NCBI RefSeq assembly: GCF_021190955.1
Contig: NZ_JAIOAO010000007.1
Span: 228,096 to 292,095, forward strand
DNA from: Parachryseolinea silvisoli
Lineage (GTDB): Bacteria; Bacteroidota; Bacteroidia; Cytophagales; Cyclobacteriaceae
Direction: 5' to 3'
Length of the DNA: 64,000 nt
The translations under genes and the position numbers were made by a program. Shown here in pieces: positions 35,641-44,448 of the stretch (position 1 is its first letter; the number at the start of each line of letters is the position of its first letter). The notes beneath the pieces were generated by a model. It was not told the DNA's origin, did not search any database, and saw only the letters and a list, made by a program, of their open reading frames with translations.

Positions 35641-37194
35641 TTACTTCTTAATCCATTCAAATTCTACCCGGCGATTCTCTTGGCGACCGGCATCGGTCGC
35701 GTTAGAGGCGATAGGCTGTCTATCGCCCATGCCGATCAATTCAAGCTGTCGCTCCGGCACTCCTTTTTCGATCAGGATTTTTGCTACCGCCTGGGCACGC
35801 TCGTAAGAAACTCTTTCTTTGACAGATCGTCTTCCCAGGGCAGCGCTGTGCCCGATGATCTTCAATCTATATTCCGGATGATTCTTTAATACGGTAGCCA
35901 GATCGTCAAGCGCTGCCTGGCTTTGCGCAGGCACTTGGTTACTGCCCGGCTCAAACGCAATGGCGGACGGCAATGGCGGTTGAGACTTTTCCGGTTCCGG
36001 CGCAGGCTGAACCTGCTCAGGAACCTGCGTGGTAGACTGTGTAGTCTCTGGCTTAGGTGCAGGAGCAACCGGCGGCGTAGAAGACTGTGCGGTATCCGGC
36101 TTCTGTGTTGGAGCCGGCGGCGTGGACGACTGCGCGGAATCCGGCTCGTGTACCGGGGGCACAGGCGTTTTCGCGGGAGAAGAGAATACCCCGCGGGACT
36201 TCAAGCGCTCTTTGCGATTCATACGCCAGCCCAGCACAACCTCAACCGCGTTGTTGACATTCGCATCCAGGTTGGAAGCAATGGAAAAGTCCATGGAGGC
36301 GCCGATGATATAGGCTTTATAATTGTATTGCGCACCGACCACCAGTGCCTTTGTCGTCTTGTACCACAGACCGGCGCTCAGCTCTTTGTCGGGGGCGCCA
36401 GGCACATAGCTGATGCGCGCGCCGACATGGGCCAGTGATGCACCTTGATATATATACCGAAAGGTGGGAATGAGTGTTACGCGGTCACTGGTCGGCAACG
36501 CTACTTCGCCACTTACCACATAGGTTGTATTGTCGGCGGCGGCACCTTCGAGCAGATCATACGACGGCTTATTCATAGTATAAGCAGCTACACCCAGCGA
36601 TGCTTTCTGCAGATCGTCAGCGCCGGTGAGTACCCAGTTAAATCCTGCGTTAATGACAGGCTTCGTTACTGAGTGGGACCGTATGTTCTCACCGTTGCCG
36701 AGCGACGGGTCGTAGGTGCCGAGGTTATACTGGCTATCCGTCGTGATGCCCGACGCATCGATACGTTTATTGACAATGCCACCACCAATACCGGCACCGA
36801 TATGGTGTGTCTTACTCAGGTGAATGGTGTAGGCGAAGGCGCCCGTGGCGCCCGTGACCTTATACAGCCCGTTGGGACCCGCCTGCTGGCTAATGATGTT
36901 CGCGCCAATACCCCCGTAACGCATTCCATTGGACTGGCGGTAGAACGGCATCATAAAGGAAACAGAAGGTATGTCATAATTAGCCACGCGTGACCTGCGA
37001 TAGTGCAGTGTGACTTGTGTATAATCGGTTAGCGCCGGTGCAGCCGGGTTGGTCAGCAGTGGCGCGTTATGGTATTGCGAATACGGTATGAATTGCCCAT
37101 AAACGGCTTGGCATACGAAAAGGCTACCCAAAAAGATAGCACAAACAACAGTGCGAATAGAACTCAATGTTATCGGGGTCAGATATTGTCGCAA
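35641..37194 (-). CDS. PorP/SprF-family outer-membrane protein fused to an OmpA domain
   Basis: The 517 residues start with a signal peptide ending AVYGQ and a PorP/SprF domain (about residues 35-325; FIPYSQYHNAPLLTNPAAPA is the typical opening). PorP/SprF proteins are beta barrels that help export and anchor type B T9SS cargos. A proline- and threonine-rich linker follows (about 340-400), with three imperfect copies of a unit of the form APxPKPxTxQSSTPP. The end (about 405-517) is an OmpA/MotB peptidoglycan-binding domain with LKIIGHSAALG and NRRVEFEW. The fusion would tie a cargo-anchoring barrel to the cell wall. The type B cargo encoded 12 bases downstream is the obvious client. Confidence 0.92.
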   Translation of the reverse strand: MRQYLTPITLSSIRTVVCAIFLGSLFVCQAVYGQFIPYSQYHNAPLLTNPAAPALTDYTQVTLHYRRSRVANYDIPSVSFMMPFYRQSNGMRYGGIGANIISQQAGPNGLYKVTGATGAFAYTIHLSKTHHIGAGIGGGIVNKRIDASGITTDSQYNLGTYDPSLGNGENIRSHSVTKPVINAGFNWVLTGADDLQKASLGVAAYTMNKPSYDLLEGAAADNTTYVVSGEVALPTSDRVTLIPTFRYIYQGASLAHVGARISYVPGAPDKELSAGLWYKTTKALVVGAQYNYKAYIIGASMDFSIASNLDANVNNAVEVVLGWRMNRKERLKSRGVFSSPAKTPVPPVHEPDSAQSSTPPAPTQKPDTAQSSTPPVAPAPKPETTQSTTQVPEQVQPAPEPEKSQPPLPSAIAFEPGSNQVPAQSQAALDDLATVLKNHPEYRLKIIGHSAALGRRSVKERVSYERAQAVAKILIEKGVPERQLELIGMGDRQPIASNATDAGRQENRRVEFEWIKK

Positions 37195-37384
37195 TATTAC
37201 CCGGAGACGGCAAACGAACGCCGTCGATGTATGTTATTAGCACAATGAAGAGGATTTTCGGTCACAAGCGCATACCGCTAACGTTTCCCGGAATGGACCC
37301 GACGGTCGGATACCGGGCTGATACCTGCACCAGCCCTCTATTTCACCTTCAACTTTTCCGCGCGGGTACGCATCTAAAATCCAG

Positions 37385-37392
37385 TATCTTTG
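37385..37392 (+). promoter_or_regulatory. Candidate -7 element for the small exported protein
   Basis: TATCTTTG is an exact TAnnTTTG match 20 bases before the GTG at 37413. It supports that start over in-frame codons further upstream. No convincing -33 TTG is present. Confidence 0.4.
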
Positions 37393-37412
37393 AATCATCA
37401 ACCCGTATACGC

Positions 37413-37952
37413 GTGAGACGATTTTACTGGCTATTCTTGATTTGTGTGCTCGCCGGCGCAGCCGCACCGGTATGCCATGCCCAGAAACAACTGGTGTTGC
37501 TAAAGAACCAAAAAGTACGGCTTCGCCTCTACCCCGGCGATGAGATTGTATACCGCCTCAAAGGCAGTCGCACGGTACATACCAGCTACGTCAACAATTT
37601 GTTTGACACCGCCGTCATGATCCACCAGGAAATCGTGCCCTATCACAAGATCGACCGCATCTATTTCAAACAACGCAACTTGCTCAACCTCGTCGGCGGC
37701 TTCCTCGTCACGGGGGCGGTGGCCTATTTTGTGCTCGATCAGGTCAATGAAACCGTCGTCCAGCACAACGACGCAAACATCGACAAAAACGTGGCCCGCG
37801 CGTCGATCATCATGACAGCAGTCGGCCTGCCCATGATGCTGCTGCACAAAAAATCACAACGTATCGGTGGACGCTACCGCGTACTGACGGTCGACAAAGG
37901 CTCGGCCTTCTATCACCCCGACATCCGCGGCATCCAGTGGACACCGAATTAA
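37413..37952 (+). CDS. Small exported protein of unknown function
   Basis: Starting at the GTG at 37413 gives 179 residues with a good signal peptide (RRFYWLFLICVLAGAAAPVCHA). The mature part has a short beta-rich stretch (VLLKNQKVRLRLYPGDEIVYRL), a segment on intrinsic structure VPYHKIDRIYFKQRN and one probable membrane helix (LLNLVGGFLVTGAVAYFVL), with a second weak hydrophobic stretch (ASIIMTAVGLPMML). I do not recognise a family. The same frame is open upstream to 37167, but that part lacks any signal sequence and contains the -7 element. It diverges from the PorP-OmpA gene and converges on the WYL regulator. Confidence 0.7.
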   Translation: MRRFYWLFLICVLAGAAAPVCHAQKQLVLLKNQKVRLRLYPGDEIVYRLKGSRTVHTSYVNNLFDTAVMIHQEIVPYHKIDRIYFKQRNLLNLVGGFLVTGAVAYFVLDQVNETVVQHNDANIDKNVARASIIMTAVGLPMMLLHKKSQRIGGRYRVLTVDKGSAFYHPDIRGIQWTPN

Positions 37953-37979
37953 ACGCCACATCCGTATCTTCGCTCGCAC

Positions 37980-37997
37980 ACCCGATAGCTATCGGGT
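37980..37997. repeat. Perfect 18-bp palindrome between convergent genes
   Basis: ACCCGATAGCTATCGGGT is perfectly self-complementary and lies between the small exported protein gene and the end of the WYL regulator, touching the regulator's stop codon. The 8-base sequence CACACCCG occurs at 37977 and again at 37998. It may be a bidirectional transcription end or a copy of a dispersed palindrome. Confidence 0.6.
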
Positions 37998-38989
37998 CAC
38001 ACCCGCGCTGATTCCCCTGCCTCCACGCGCCGCTCGACGCCGTAATGCACGTTTAGCTCTTCGAGCACTTCCTGTATGACCACTTTAGCCTCCTCCGGCG
38101 ATTCGATCTCGACCTTATCCCCCATCATCAACACGCCCCTGCAAAACTGGCGCATGTTACTGGCAATGAATGTCATGCGAACATGGGTGTCGAGATCCTC
38201 CTCCGAAACATATCCGTAATAGTGTTTGGCGCTAACCATATAGCCCGACAGTGGTTTGGGAAGCAGCAGGCGTACTTGCTGTACTTCCTCGTTGGCTTCC
38301 GTCAGGCTGTGTAAATATTCCTGTAAGCTCAGCAAGTTACGACCGTCAAAGGTATCGTTCGTGACGGTCATGTGTTTGATGCGATCCGTGCGGAAGTCGC
38401 GGTAGCCATTGCGCAGGCGGCACCAGCCGATAAGGTGCCACGCCTGACTGTAATAAAACAGCCCGATTGGCTCCACGATGCGCTCGGTGATCTCGCCGTT
38501 CTGATTGCTGCAATAGTTGATCTTCAACGCCCGTTTACTGACAATAGCCGCCTGTAGCTCCGTCAGGTACGAATCGGGAAACTCGGGCTCACGCGTCGGC
38601 GCATAGCGGAATACCTTGATATACGACTGGAGATTCTCCAGGTGATCCTTCTCGTTGTCGTGTAACACCGACTTGATCTTCATCAACGCCGATTCGAACG
38701 TGCGTCGTATCGACTTGTCCGTCATCTGCTCGACCAGCTTCGAAGCCATCAGCATGGCGCTCGCCTCCTCCCGTGTGAACATCACCGGGGGCAGATGGAA
38801 GCCATCTACAATGAAGTACCCCTTGCCTGCTTCCGAGCCGATCGGCACACCGGCTTCCATCAATGCTTTCACGTCCCGGTAGACCGTGCGCAAACTGATC
38901 TCAAACCGCCCGGCAATCTCCTCGGCTTTCACCACGCGTTTGGATTGCAACTGGATGAGAATGGCGGTAAGACGGTCGATGCGGTTCAT
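37997..38989 (-). CDS. WYL-domain transcriptional regulator
   Basis: The 330-residue protein (ATG at 38989) has an N-terminal DeoR-type helix-turn-helix (RVVKAEEIAGRFEISLRTVYRDVKAL), a middle part including LPPVMFTREEASAML, a WYL sensor domain (about residues 140-225, with the signature-related GLFYYSQAWHLIGWC and FRTDRI) and a WCX C-terminal extension. This YafY-like architecture regulates nearby or distant genes in response to a ligand, often a nucleotide or nucleic acid; the target is not known here. Two terminator-like hairpins lie upstream, separating it from the sugar symporter. Confidence 0.92.
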   Translation of the reverse strand: MNRIDRLTAILIQLQSKRVVKAEEIAGRFEISLRTVYRDVKALMEAGVPIGSEAGKGYFIVDGFHLPPVMFTREEASAMLMASKLVEQMTDKSIRRTFESALMKIKSVLHDNEKDHLENLQSYIKVFRYAPTREPEFPDSYLTELQAAIVSKRALKINYCSNQNGEITERIVEPIGLFYYSQAWHLIGWCRLRNGYRDFRTDRIKHMTVTNDTFDGRNLLSLQEYLHSLTEANEEVQQVRLLLPKPLSGYMVSAKHYYGYVSEEDLDTHVRMTFIASNMRQFCRGVLMMGDKVEIESPEEAKVVIQEVLEELNVHYGVERRVEAGESARV

Positions 38990-39057
38990 AAGGTCGGGGG
39001 ATACCCCAAAGATACGACAGGATCGGGTCAAGGTTTCACGGAACCACAAAAAGCATA

Positions 39058-39090
39058 GCCCTCTTTCGGTATGTTAACGCGAAAGAGGGC
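39058..39090 (-). terminator. Second hairpin downstream of the symporter gene
   Basis: An 11-bp perfect stem (GCCCTCTTTCG and complement, 11-base loop) is followed on the minus strand by TATGCTTTTTG. With the 19-bp hairpin next to it, it forms a tandem stop between the symporter and the WYL regulator. Confidence 0.6.
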
Positions 39091-39101
39091 CATAAAACAG
39101 T

Positions 39102-39149
39102 GCGAGAGTGAGTGTGAGAGCGGATATTTGCTCTCACACTCACTCTCGC
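39102..39149 (-). terminator. 19-bp perfect hairpin after the symporter gene
   Basis: Arms at 39102-39120 and 39131-39149 are exact complements with a 10-base loop; the arms are purine/pyrimidine biased (GAGAGTGAGTGTGAGAG). It lies 20 bases after the symporter stop on the minus strand and is followed by ACTGTTTTA, a modest T tract. It is a likely terminator of the galactose operon. Confidence 0.65.
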
Positions 39150-39168
39150 GCTTAAATTGTCTTTTGGT

Positions 39169-40881
39169 TTACCAGAAGACGGTGTACAGGGCGGCAAGAA
39201 TGCCACACACCAGCACAGCGCCTACAGTAAACGAAGTATTAGTCCTGAACATACTGCTATCGACCTCCAGCCCTTTCGGTTGGATGCCCTTGCTGTTCTC
39301 ATACTTCGTGATGATGATCATGCTCAATACGCAGATTATAAACACAAAGCCCATCCGGTCAAGGAACGGAATTTCATATACGCCTTCCGCATTGGGAACC
39401 GCAAAGCCCATACCCGACAGGAACGACAGGTCGACAAACTGCGGCAGGAATTTAAAGAACACTGACAACGCAAAGCCACCGATGGTAGCAAACAGCGCCG
39501 CGTTGGAAGTGGTCTTCTTCCAGAAGAAGCCCAGCAAGAACATGGCAAAGATACCCGGCGACACAAAGCCGGTATATTCCTGAATGTATTGGAAGCCCTG
39601 CTTGCCTTCGCCCATCAGCTTCTCGCCGATTATCAACGACAGCACAACCGCCAGGAACATGGAGATGATCACCGCCAGCTTACCAACATTCACCAGCTTC
39701 TTCTCGCTGGCATTTTTATCAAACGCCTTGTTATAAATATCCAATGTAAAGATTGTACCGATACTGTTCGCCTTGCCCGCCAGGGAGGCCACAATCGCCG
39801 CGGTCAACGCTGCGAAGGCCACACCCTTCATGCCATCCGGCAGCAGGTTGAGCAACGACGGGTAAGCCTTGTTAACATCCAGAATCCCCTTGGAGTCGAG
39901 CATCTCCGTCTGGAACATACCTTTCTGGTGCAGTACAAACGCTGCGATACCCGGCAACACAACGATCACCGGCATCAACAGCTTCAGGAACGCCGCGAAG
40001 AGAATCCCGCTGCGCGCGGTCTTCAGGTCAGCCCCCAGGGCACGTTGCGTGATGTATTGGTTACAGCCCCAGTAATTCAAATTGGTAATCCACATACCAC
40101 CGATCAACACCGTCAGACCGGGCAAGTCCATATAATTAGGATTGTCTCGTTTGAAGATCATGTGGAAGTGGTCGCCCGCCTGCGAGGTCAGCAGCGAGAA
40201 ACCGTTGAGAATCCCCGTCTGGCCTGATTTCTCTGCCACGAGGTTCAACGCAATGTAGGTCGCCATCAAACCACCTAACACGAGGAAGAACACCTGGATC
40301 ACATCGGTAAACCCGATCACCTTCATACCGCCCAGCGTAATGACAATCGAGAAGACCGCCAGCAGCAGAATACAGAAGTAGATGTTAAGACCTGAGATCC
40401 CGCTGATCGCGATCGCGCCCAGGTATAGGATGGACATGAGGTTTACCACAATATAGAGCAGCAACCAGAATACCGCCATGATCATAGCGACCGTACCGTT
40501 ATACCGTTGGCTCAGGAACTGCGGCATGGTATAAATCTTGTTCTTCAGGTATACCGGGATAAAAAACACCGCGACGATGATGAGCGTAAGGGCTGCCATC
40601 CATTCGTAGGTGGCAATGGCCAATCCCATTTTAAAGCCCGACCCCGACATGCCGATAAACTGCTCGGCCGAAATGTTGGAGGCGATAAGCGATGCTCCGA
40701 TCGCCCACCAGGTCAGCGAGCCCTCTGCCAGGAAGAAATCCTTCGAGTCAGTTTGCTGGCGCTTTTTCCGGTTGTAGATCCAATAGCCATATCCGGCCAC
40801 AATGACGAAGTAGATAAGGAAAACTATATAGTCAATGTTCTTGAGGCTTGCTACATAGTCAACGGGTTGCTGTTCTTCCAT
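39169..40881 (-). CDS. Sodium:sugar symporter (SSS family)
   Basis: The 570-residue protein has about 14 hydrophobic segments and resembles the SSS family, in particular bacterial SGLT-type galactose/glucose carriers: DYIVFLIYFVIVAGYGYWIY in helix 1, SKDFFLAEGSLTWWAIGASLIASNISAEQFIGMSGSG, and GMKVIGFTDVIQVFFLVLGG. It uses the sodium gradient to import a sugar across the inner membrane. Its place at the end of the Leloir genes points to galactose as substrate. It is separated from galM by 255 bases with three hairpins, so its expression may differ from that of galKETM. Confidence 0.9.
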   Translation of the reverse strand: MEEQQPVDYVASLKNIDYIVFLIYFVIVAGYGYWIYNRKKRQQTDSKDFFLAEGSLTWWAIGASLIASNISAEQFIGMSGSGFKMGLAIATYEWMAALTLIIVAVFFIPVYLKNKIYTMPQFLSQRYNGTVAMIMAVFWLLLYIVVNLMSILYLGAIAISGISGLNIYFCILLLAVFSIVITLGGMKVIGFTDVIQVFFLVLGGLMATYIALNLVAEKSGQTGILNGFSLLTSQAGDHFHMIFKRDNPNYMDLPGLTVLIGGMWITNLNYWGCNQYITQRALGADLKTARSGILFAAFLKLLMPVIVVLPGIAAFVLHQKGMFQTEMLDSKGILDVNKAYPSLLNLLPDGMKGVAFAALTAAIVASLAGKANSIGTIFTLDIYNKAFDKNASEKKLVNVGKLAVIISMFLAVVLSLIIGEKLMGEGKQGFQYIQEYTGFVSPGIFAMFLLGFFWKKTTSNAALFATIGGFALSVFFKFLPQFVDLSFLSGMGFAVPNAEGVYEIPFLDRMGFVFIICVLSMIIITKYENSKGIQPKGLEVDSSMFRTNTSFTVGAVLVCGILAALYTVFW

Positions 40882-41021
40882 GATTAGGTTAGGGTTATAG
40901 GCAAATGGGTGTTAGGGTCTTATCACCGAATACGTTCGTTCAATCGATAAAAATGAATTTCTTTTTTCAAAAAGACAAGCCACTCCCCCGAAAGCTTATG
41001 GTCATTTTGACAAAAAGTCAA

Positions 41022-41046
41022 CAAAAAGGCAGTCGTTGACTGCCTT
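41022..41046 (-). terminator. Terminator downstream of galM
   Basis: A perfect 9-bp stem (AAGGCAGTC and complement, 3-base loop) is followed on the minus strand by TTTTTG. It lies about 90 bases beyond the galM stop and before the symporter gene, so it probably reduces read-through. Confidence 0.65.
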
Positions 41047-41057
41047 CCGGTGCGTCT

Positions 41058-41125
41058 GGCGCGAGTCTTAGCCCCGCTTGGGGCGGAGACTCGTGCCCTC
41101 CCTGGCGCCAGTCTGAAGACTGGCG
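41058..41125. repeat. Paired palindromic (REP-like) hairpins after galM
   Basis: The first hairpin has arms GGCGCGAGTCT (41058-41068) and AGACTCGTGCC (41087-41097) with an inner GCCCC/GGGGC stem. The second has arms CGCCAGTCT (41106-41114) and AGACTGGCG (41117-41125). Both share a CTGGCGC..AGTCT core. GC-rich paired palindromes in an intergenic space resemble REP/BIME elements; only one cluster is present in this window. Confidence 0.55.
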
Positions 41126-41136
41126 TAGGGCTATGC

Positions 41137-42303
41137 CTATTTCGTAGAGAATTTATAAGTAGTCTGCGTCGAGTAGGTCTCCCCCGGATTCAGCACCACC
41201 GTCGGGAACGACGCCTGATTCGGAGAATCCGGATAATGCTCGGTCTCCAGGCAAAGCCCAAAGCGCTTCGGATACGCATTCCCCTGTTTACCCACTACAG
41301 TGCCATCCAAAAAGTTACCACAGTAAAACTGGATCGCCGGTTCCGTGGTAAACACCTCCAGGAAACGACCGCTGGTCGGCTCGTATACCGACGCTACAGC
41401 CTTCCCGCTATCCGCCGGCGACAATACCCATGCGTGGTCATAACCACCACCTAAAATCAGCTGCTCGTCCTTATCATTCACGCGCTGGCCAACCGCCGTC
41501 GCCGTACGAAAGTCAAAAGGCGTACCCGTTACATCCTTCAGCTTGCCGGTAGGAATCAGCACCTTGTCTACCGGCACAAACTTATCCGCGTGCAGCATCA
41601 CCTGGTGATCCAGAATATCGCGCTTCGCATTACCGGTCAGGTTGAAGTACGTATGCTGCGTCAGGTTCACCACCGTCTTCTTGTCGGTCGTGGCTTTATA
41701 GGCAATCTTAAATTCGTTGTTATCGGTCAGGGTATACACAACCTCAGCCTGCAGTGTGCCGGGATAACCTTCCTCCATGTCCTTGCTGGTATAAGTCAGC
41801 TTCAACGACGTACCCTCGGGAGAAGGCACTTCCGAGATCTGCCAGAATACTTTATCGAATCCTTTCAGACCGCCGTGCAAGTGCTGGCCGTTGTTGTTTT
41901 GGGCGAGCGTATACGTCTGACCGTCGAGGGTAAACTTGCCGTTGGCAATGCGGTTGCCATAGCGACCTACAATGGCACCGAAATAGGGTGACCCGCCCAG
42001 GTAGCCTTTCAGCGAGTCGAAGCCCAATACCACATCCTCGAAAACGCCGCTCTTATCGGGTACCTTCAACGAGGTAACGATACCGCCATAGTTAATCACC
42101 CTCATCTCCACACCATTCTTGTTCTTGAGCGTATACTCCTCTACGGCATGGCCGTCGGGAAGCGTTCCGTATGCCACCTTGGCGACGGCGCTGGCAGCCA
42201 CGGCCGTGGTATCGGCTGCCGCGGGGATCTTTTCGTCGTTCTTTTTACAGGCTTGTGACATCATAATGCAGATCAATAAGGTATAAACTGTTAGCGTACG
42301 CAT
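41137..42303 (-). CDS. galM: Aldose 1-epimerase (galactose mutarotase), lipoprotein form
   Basis: GalM interconverts the alpha and beta anomers of galactose. The 388-residue protein has the family residues: NGVEMRVINYGG, GRYGNRIANGKF, VNLTQHTYFNL with a catalytic histidine, GYDHAWVL, and CLETEHYPDSPN with the catalytic glutamate. Its N-terminus is a lipoprotein signal (MRTLTVYTLLICIMMSQAC; lipobox MSQAC, Cys19 followed by KKND), so it is predicted to act in the periplasm on sugar before import. It lies 3 bases after galT. Normal family length is about 340 residues; the extra length is the signal and linker. Confidence 0.94.
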   Translation of the reverse strand: MRTLTVYTLLICIMMSQACKKNDEKIPAAADTTAVAASAVAKVAYGTLPDGHAVEEYTLKNKNGVEMRVINYGGIVTSLKVPDKSGVFEDVVLGFDSLKGYLGGSPYFGAIVGRYGNRIANGKFTLDGQTYTLAQNNNGQHLHGGLKGFDKVFWQISEVPSPEGTSLKLTYTSKDMEEGYPGTLQAEVVYTLTDNNEFKIAYKATTDKKTVVNLTQHTYFNLTGNAKRDILDHQVMLHADKFVPVDKVLIPTGKLKDVTGTPFDFRTATAVGQRVNDKDEQLILGGGYDHAWVLSPADSGKAVASVYEPTSGRFLEVFTTEPAIQFYCGNFLDGTVVGKQGNAYPKRFGLCLETEHYPDSPNQASFPTVVLNPGETYSTQTTYKFSTK

Positions 42304-42306
42304 AGA

Positions 42307-43380
42307 TCAGGGGTTTGATGATTCAGATAATAAAGTCTGCTTGTAGTGTGTTTCCGGCAGGTCGCGCAGACGGGCGGCACTGAACTCGGGTGTAATATCG
42401 CGTTGAGGATTGGCCAGCATCTCGTAGCCTACCATAAATTTCTTGACCGTGGCCGACCGCAGTAGCGGCGGGTAGAACACCATGTGCCAGTGCCAGGCCG
42501 CATGTGGCGTACCGTCGCTCGGCGCCTGGTGAATACCGGCCGAATACGGGAAGGATACTTCAAACAGGTTGTCATACCGCGTAGCCAAACGCCGGTACGC
42601 ATCCGCAAACGCCTGGCGCTCCGCCTCCGTCATATCGGTAATACGGGCCATCGCCCGCTTGGGAATAATCATCGTCTCAAACGGCCACACCGCCCAGAAA
42701 GGTACCAGCGCCACAAAGTGCTCGTTCTCAAAAATGATCCGCTCGGCGCGTTTTACCTCCAGCTGCCAGTAGTCTGACAGTAACGTTGTGCCTTTGCGTT
42801 GGTAATACGCCTCCTGGTGTTGTTGCTTTTTGCCCGGCTCCACGGGAATAGACTCCTGCGCCCAGATCTGCCCGTGCGGGTGCGGGTTGGAACAACCCAT
42901 CACAGTGCCCTTGTTTTCGAAGATCTGAACGTAGCGAATGTTCTCCTGGCGGCTCAGCTGCGTGTACTCGTCCACCCACAGGTCCACCACCCGGCGAATG
43001 CCGTCGGTATCCATCTCGGCAATCGTCAGGTCGTGACGCGGCGAGAAACAGATCACGCGGCAGATCCCGGCCTCGCTGCGCGCCAGCAGCAAATCCCCGT
43101 CCTGGAATTCACCCTGCGGCACATCGCTCACCAACGCTGCAAAGTCGTTTGTAAAACTATAGGTAGCGGTATAGGTCGGATTTACTTCACCATTCGCACG
43201 TACGTTGCCGGGACAGAGGTAACACGTCGCATCAAACGCCGGACGACGATCCTCTTCTGTCTTTTCTACTTGTCCCTGCCACGGGCGTTTCGATCGGTGC
43301 GGCGATACCTGCACCCACTCTCCCGTTAGGGGGTTATATCGTCTGTGCGAATGTTCTGTTAAATCGAACCTGTTATTCAT
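42307..43380 (-). CDS. galT: UDP-glucose--hexose-1-phosphate uridylyltransferase
   Basis: GalT transfers UMP from UDP-glucose to galactose 1-phosphate. The 357-residue protein carries the class I signature [10 protein letters not shown] near residues 162-171, in which the HPH histidines include the uridylylated one. Also typical are [17 protein letters not shown] at the start, [10 protein letters not shown] with zinc-binding cysteines, [14 protein letters not shown], and HQAPSDG with [12 protein letters not shown]. It lies 9 bases after galE and 3 before galM, so it is an internal cistron of the gal operon. Confidence 0.97.
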   Translation of the reverse strand: MNNRFDLTEHSHRRYNPLTGEWVQVSPHRSKRPWQGQVEKTEEDRRPAFDATCYLCPGNVRANGEVNPTYTATYSFTNDFAALVSDVPQGEFQDGDLLLARSEAGICRVICFSPRHDLTIAEMDTDGIRRVVDLWVDEYTQLSRQENIRYVQIFENKGTVMGCSNPHPHGQIWAQESIPVEPGKKQQHQEAYYQRKGTTLLSDYWQLEVKRAERIIFENEHFVALVPFWAVWPFETMIIPKRAMARITDMTEAERQAFADAYRRLATRYDNLFEVSFPYSAGIHQAPSDGTPHAAWHWHMVFYPPLLRSATVKKFMVGYEMLANPQRDITPEFSAARLRDLPETHYKQTLLSESSNP

Positions 43381-43389
43381 GAAACCTGG

Positions 43390-44418
43390 TTATGCATTCT
43401 TTAAAATACGCTGCTGCCACTGCCAGGCAGACCGCATCATCTCCTCCACGCCCAGCTCCGTGCGCCATTGCAGCGCTTCGTTGGCCAGCGTCGTGTCGGC
43501 ATAGATCTTTTCGATATCGCCCGGACGACGGTCGACGATCTTATAATTAAGTTTAAGGTTGTTCACACGCTCAAAGACTTCGATGATCTCCAGCACCGTC
43601 AGCCCCTTGCCGGTGCCCAGGTTAAAGAACTCGTAATTGCTCTTCTGCTGGCCTTTCAGCAAGCGTTGCACGGCAATGACGTGTGCCTTGGCCAGGTCCA
43701 CCACGTGGATGTAATCGCGCATGGCCGACCCGTCGGGCGTGTCGTAATCCTTGCCAAACACCAGCAGCTGCTGGCGGATGCCCGCAGCCGTCTGCGTAAT
43801 GAACGGCACCAGGTTGCCCGGTACACCTTGCGGCAGCTCGCCGATCAGGGCCGAAGGGTGCGCACCCACCGGGTTGAAATACCGCAGCGAAATGGCCTGC
43901 GTGGCAGGCACAGCCCGGCAGTTGTCGCGCAGGATCTCTTCGCCGATCTGTTTGGTGTTACCATACGGCGACTCCGCCGGTTTGAACGGCGTGGCCTCGG
44001 TTACCGGTAGCGTATCCGGTTGACCGTAGACGGTACAAGACGAGGAGAAAACAATATTGGGAATATTGTGTCGCTGCATCGCTTCCAGCAGCAAGATCAG
44101 CGACAGGATGTTGTTCTTGTAATACAGCAGCGGCTTTTGCACCGACTCGCCCACGGCCTTGCTGGCCGCAAAATGAATAATGGCCTTGATATCGCGGTGC
44201 TGCCCGAAGAAGGCTGCTAACGCCGCCTCGTCACACAGGTCGAACTGGGCAAAAACCGGTCGCGTACCCGTGATCTTTTCGATGCCGTCGAGCACCTCCT
44301 GCTGTGAATTGGAAAGGTCGTCGATGATCACGACTTCATACCCTGAGTGAATCAATTCGACTGCCGTATGCGAGCCGATATACCCGGTACCACCGGTCAC
44401 TAAAATTTTCTCCTTCAT
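43390..44418 (-). CDS. galE: UDP-glucose 4-epimerase
   Basis: GalE interconverts UDP-galactose and UDP-glucose. Starting at the ATG at 44418 gives 342 residues with the dinucleotide-binding TGGTGYIGSHTAVEL right at the N-terminus, IIDDLSNS, HFAASKAVGESV, the catalytic serine in FSSSCTVYGQP and the YxxxK pair in SPYGNTK. SLRYFNPVGAHPS and RDYIHVVDLAKAH complete the standard profile. An in-frame ATG 18 bases upstream is less likely. It lies between galK (30-base gap) and galT (9-base gap). Confidence 0.97.
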   Translation of the reverse strand: MKEKILVTGGTGYIGSHTAVELIHSGYEVVIIDDLSNSQQEVLDGIEKITGTRPVFAQFDLCDEAALAAFFGQHRDIKAIIHFAASKAVGESVQKPLLYYKNNILSLILLLEAMQRHNIPNIVFSSSCTVYGQPDTLPVTEATPFKPAESPYGNTKQIGEEILRDNCRAVPATQAISLRYFNPVGAHPSALIGELPQGVPGNLVPFITQTAAGIRQQLLVFGKDYDTPDGSAMRDYIHVVDLAKAHVIAVQRLLKGQQKSNYEFFNLGTGKGLTVLEIIEVFERVNNLKLNYKIVDRRPGDIEKIYADTTLANEALQWRTELGVEEMMRSAWQWQQRILKNA

Positions 44419-44448
44419 GGCCCTAAAGTAAATCAAAAATCCGATTGG

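Noticed and set aside
35923..36438. A plus-strand frame rich in arginine
   Set aside because: It is antisense to the proline-rich linker and PorP part of the fusion gene; arginine runs mirror proline and alanine codons.
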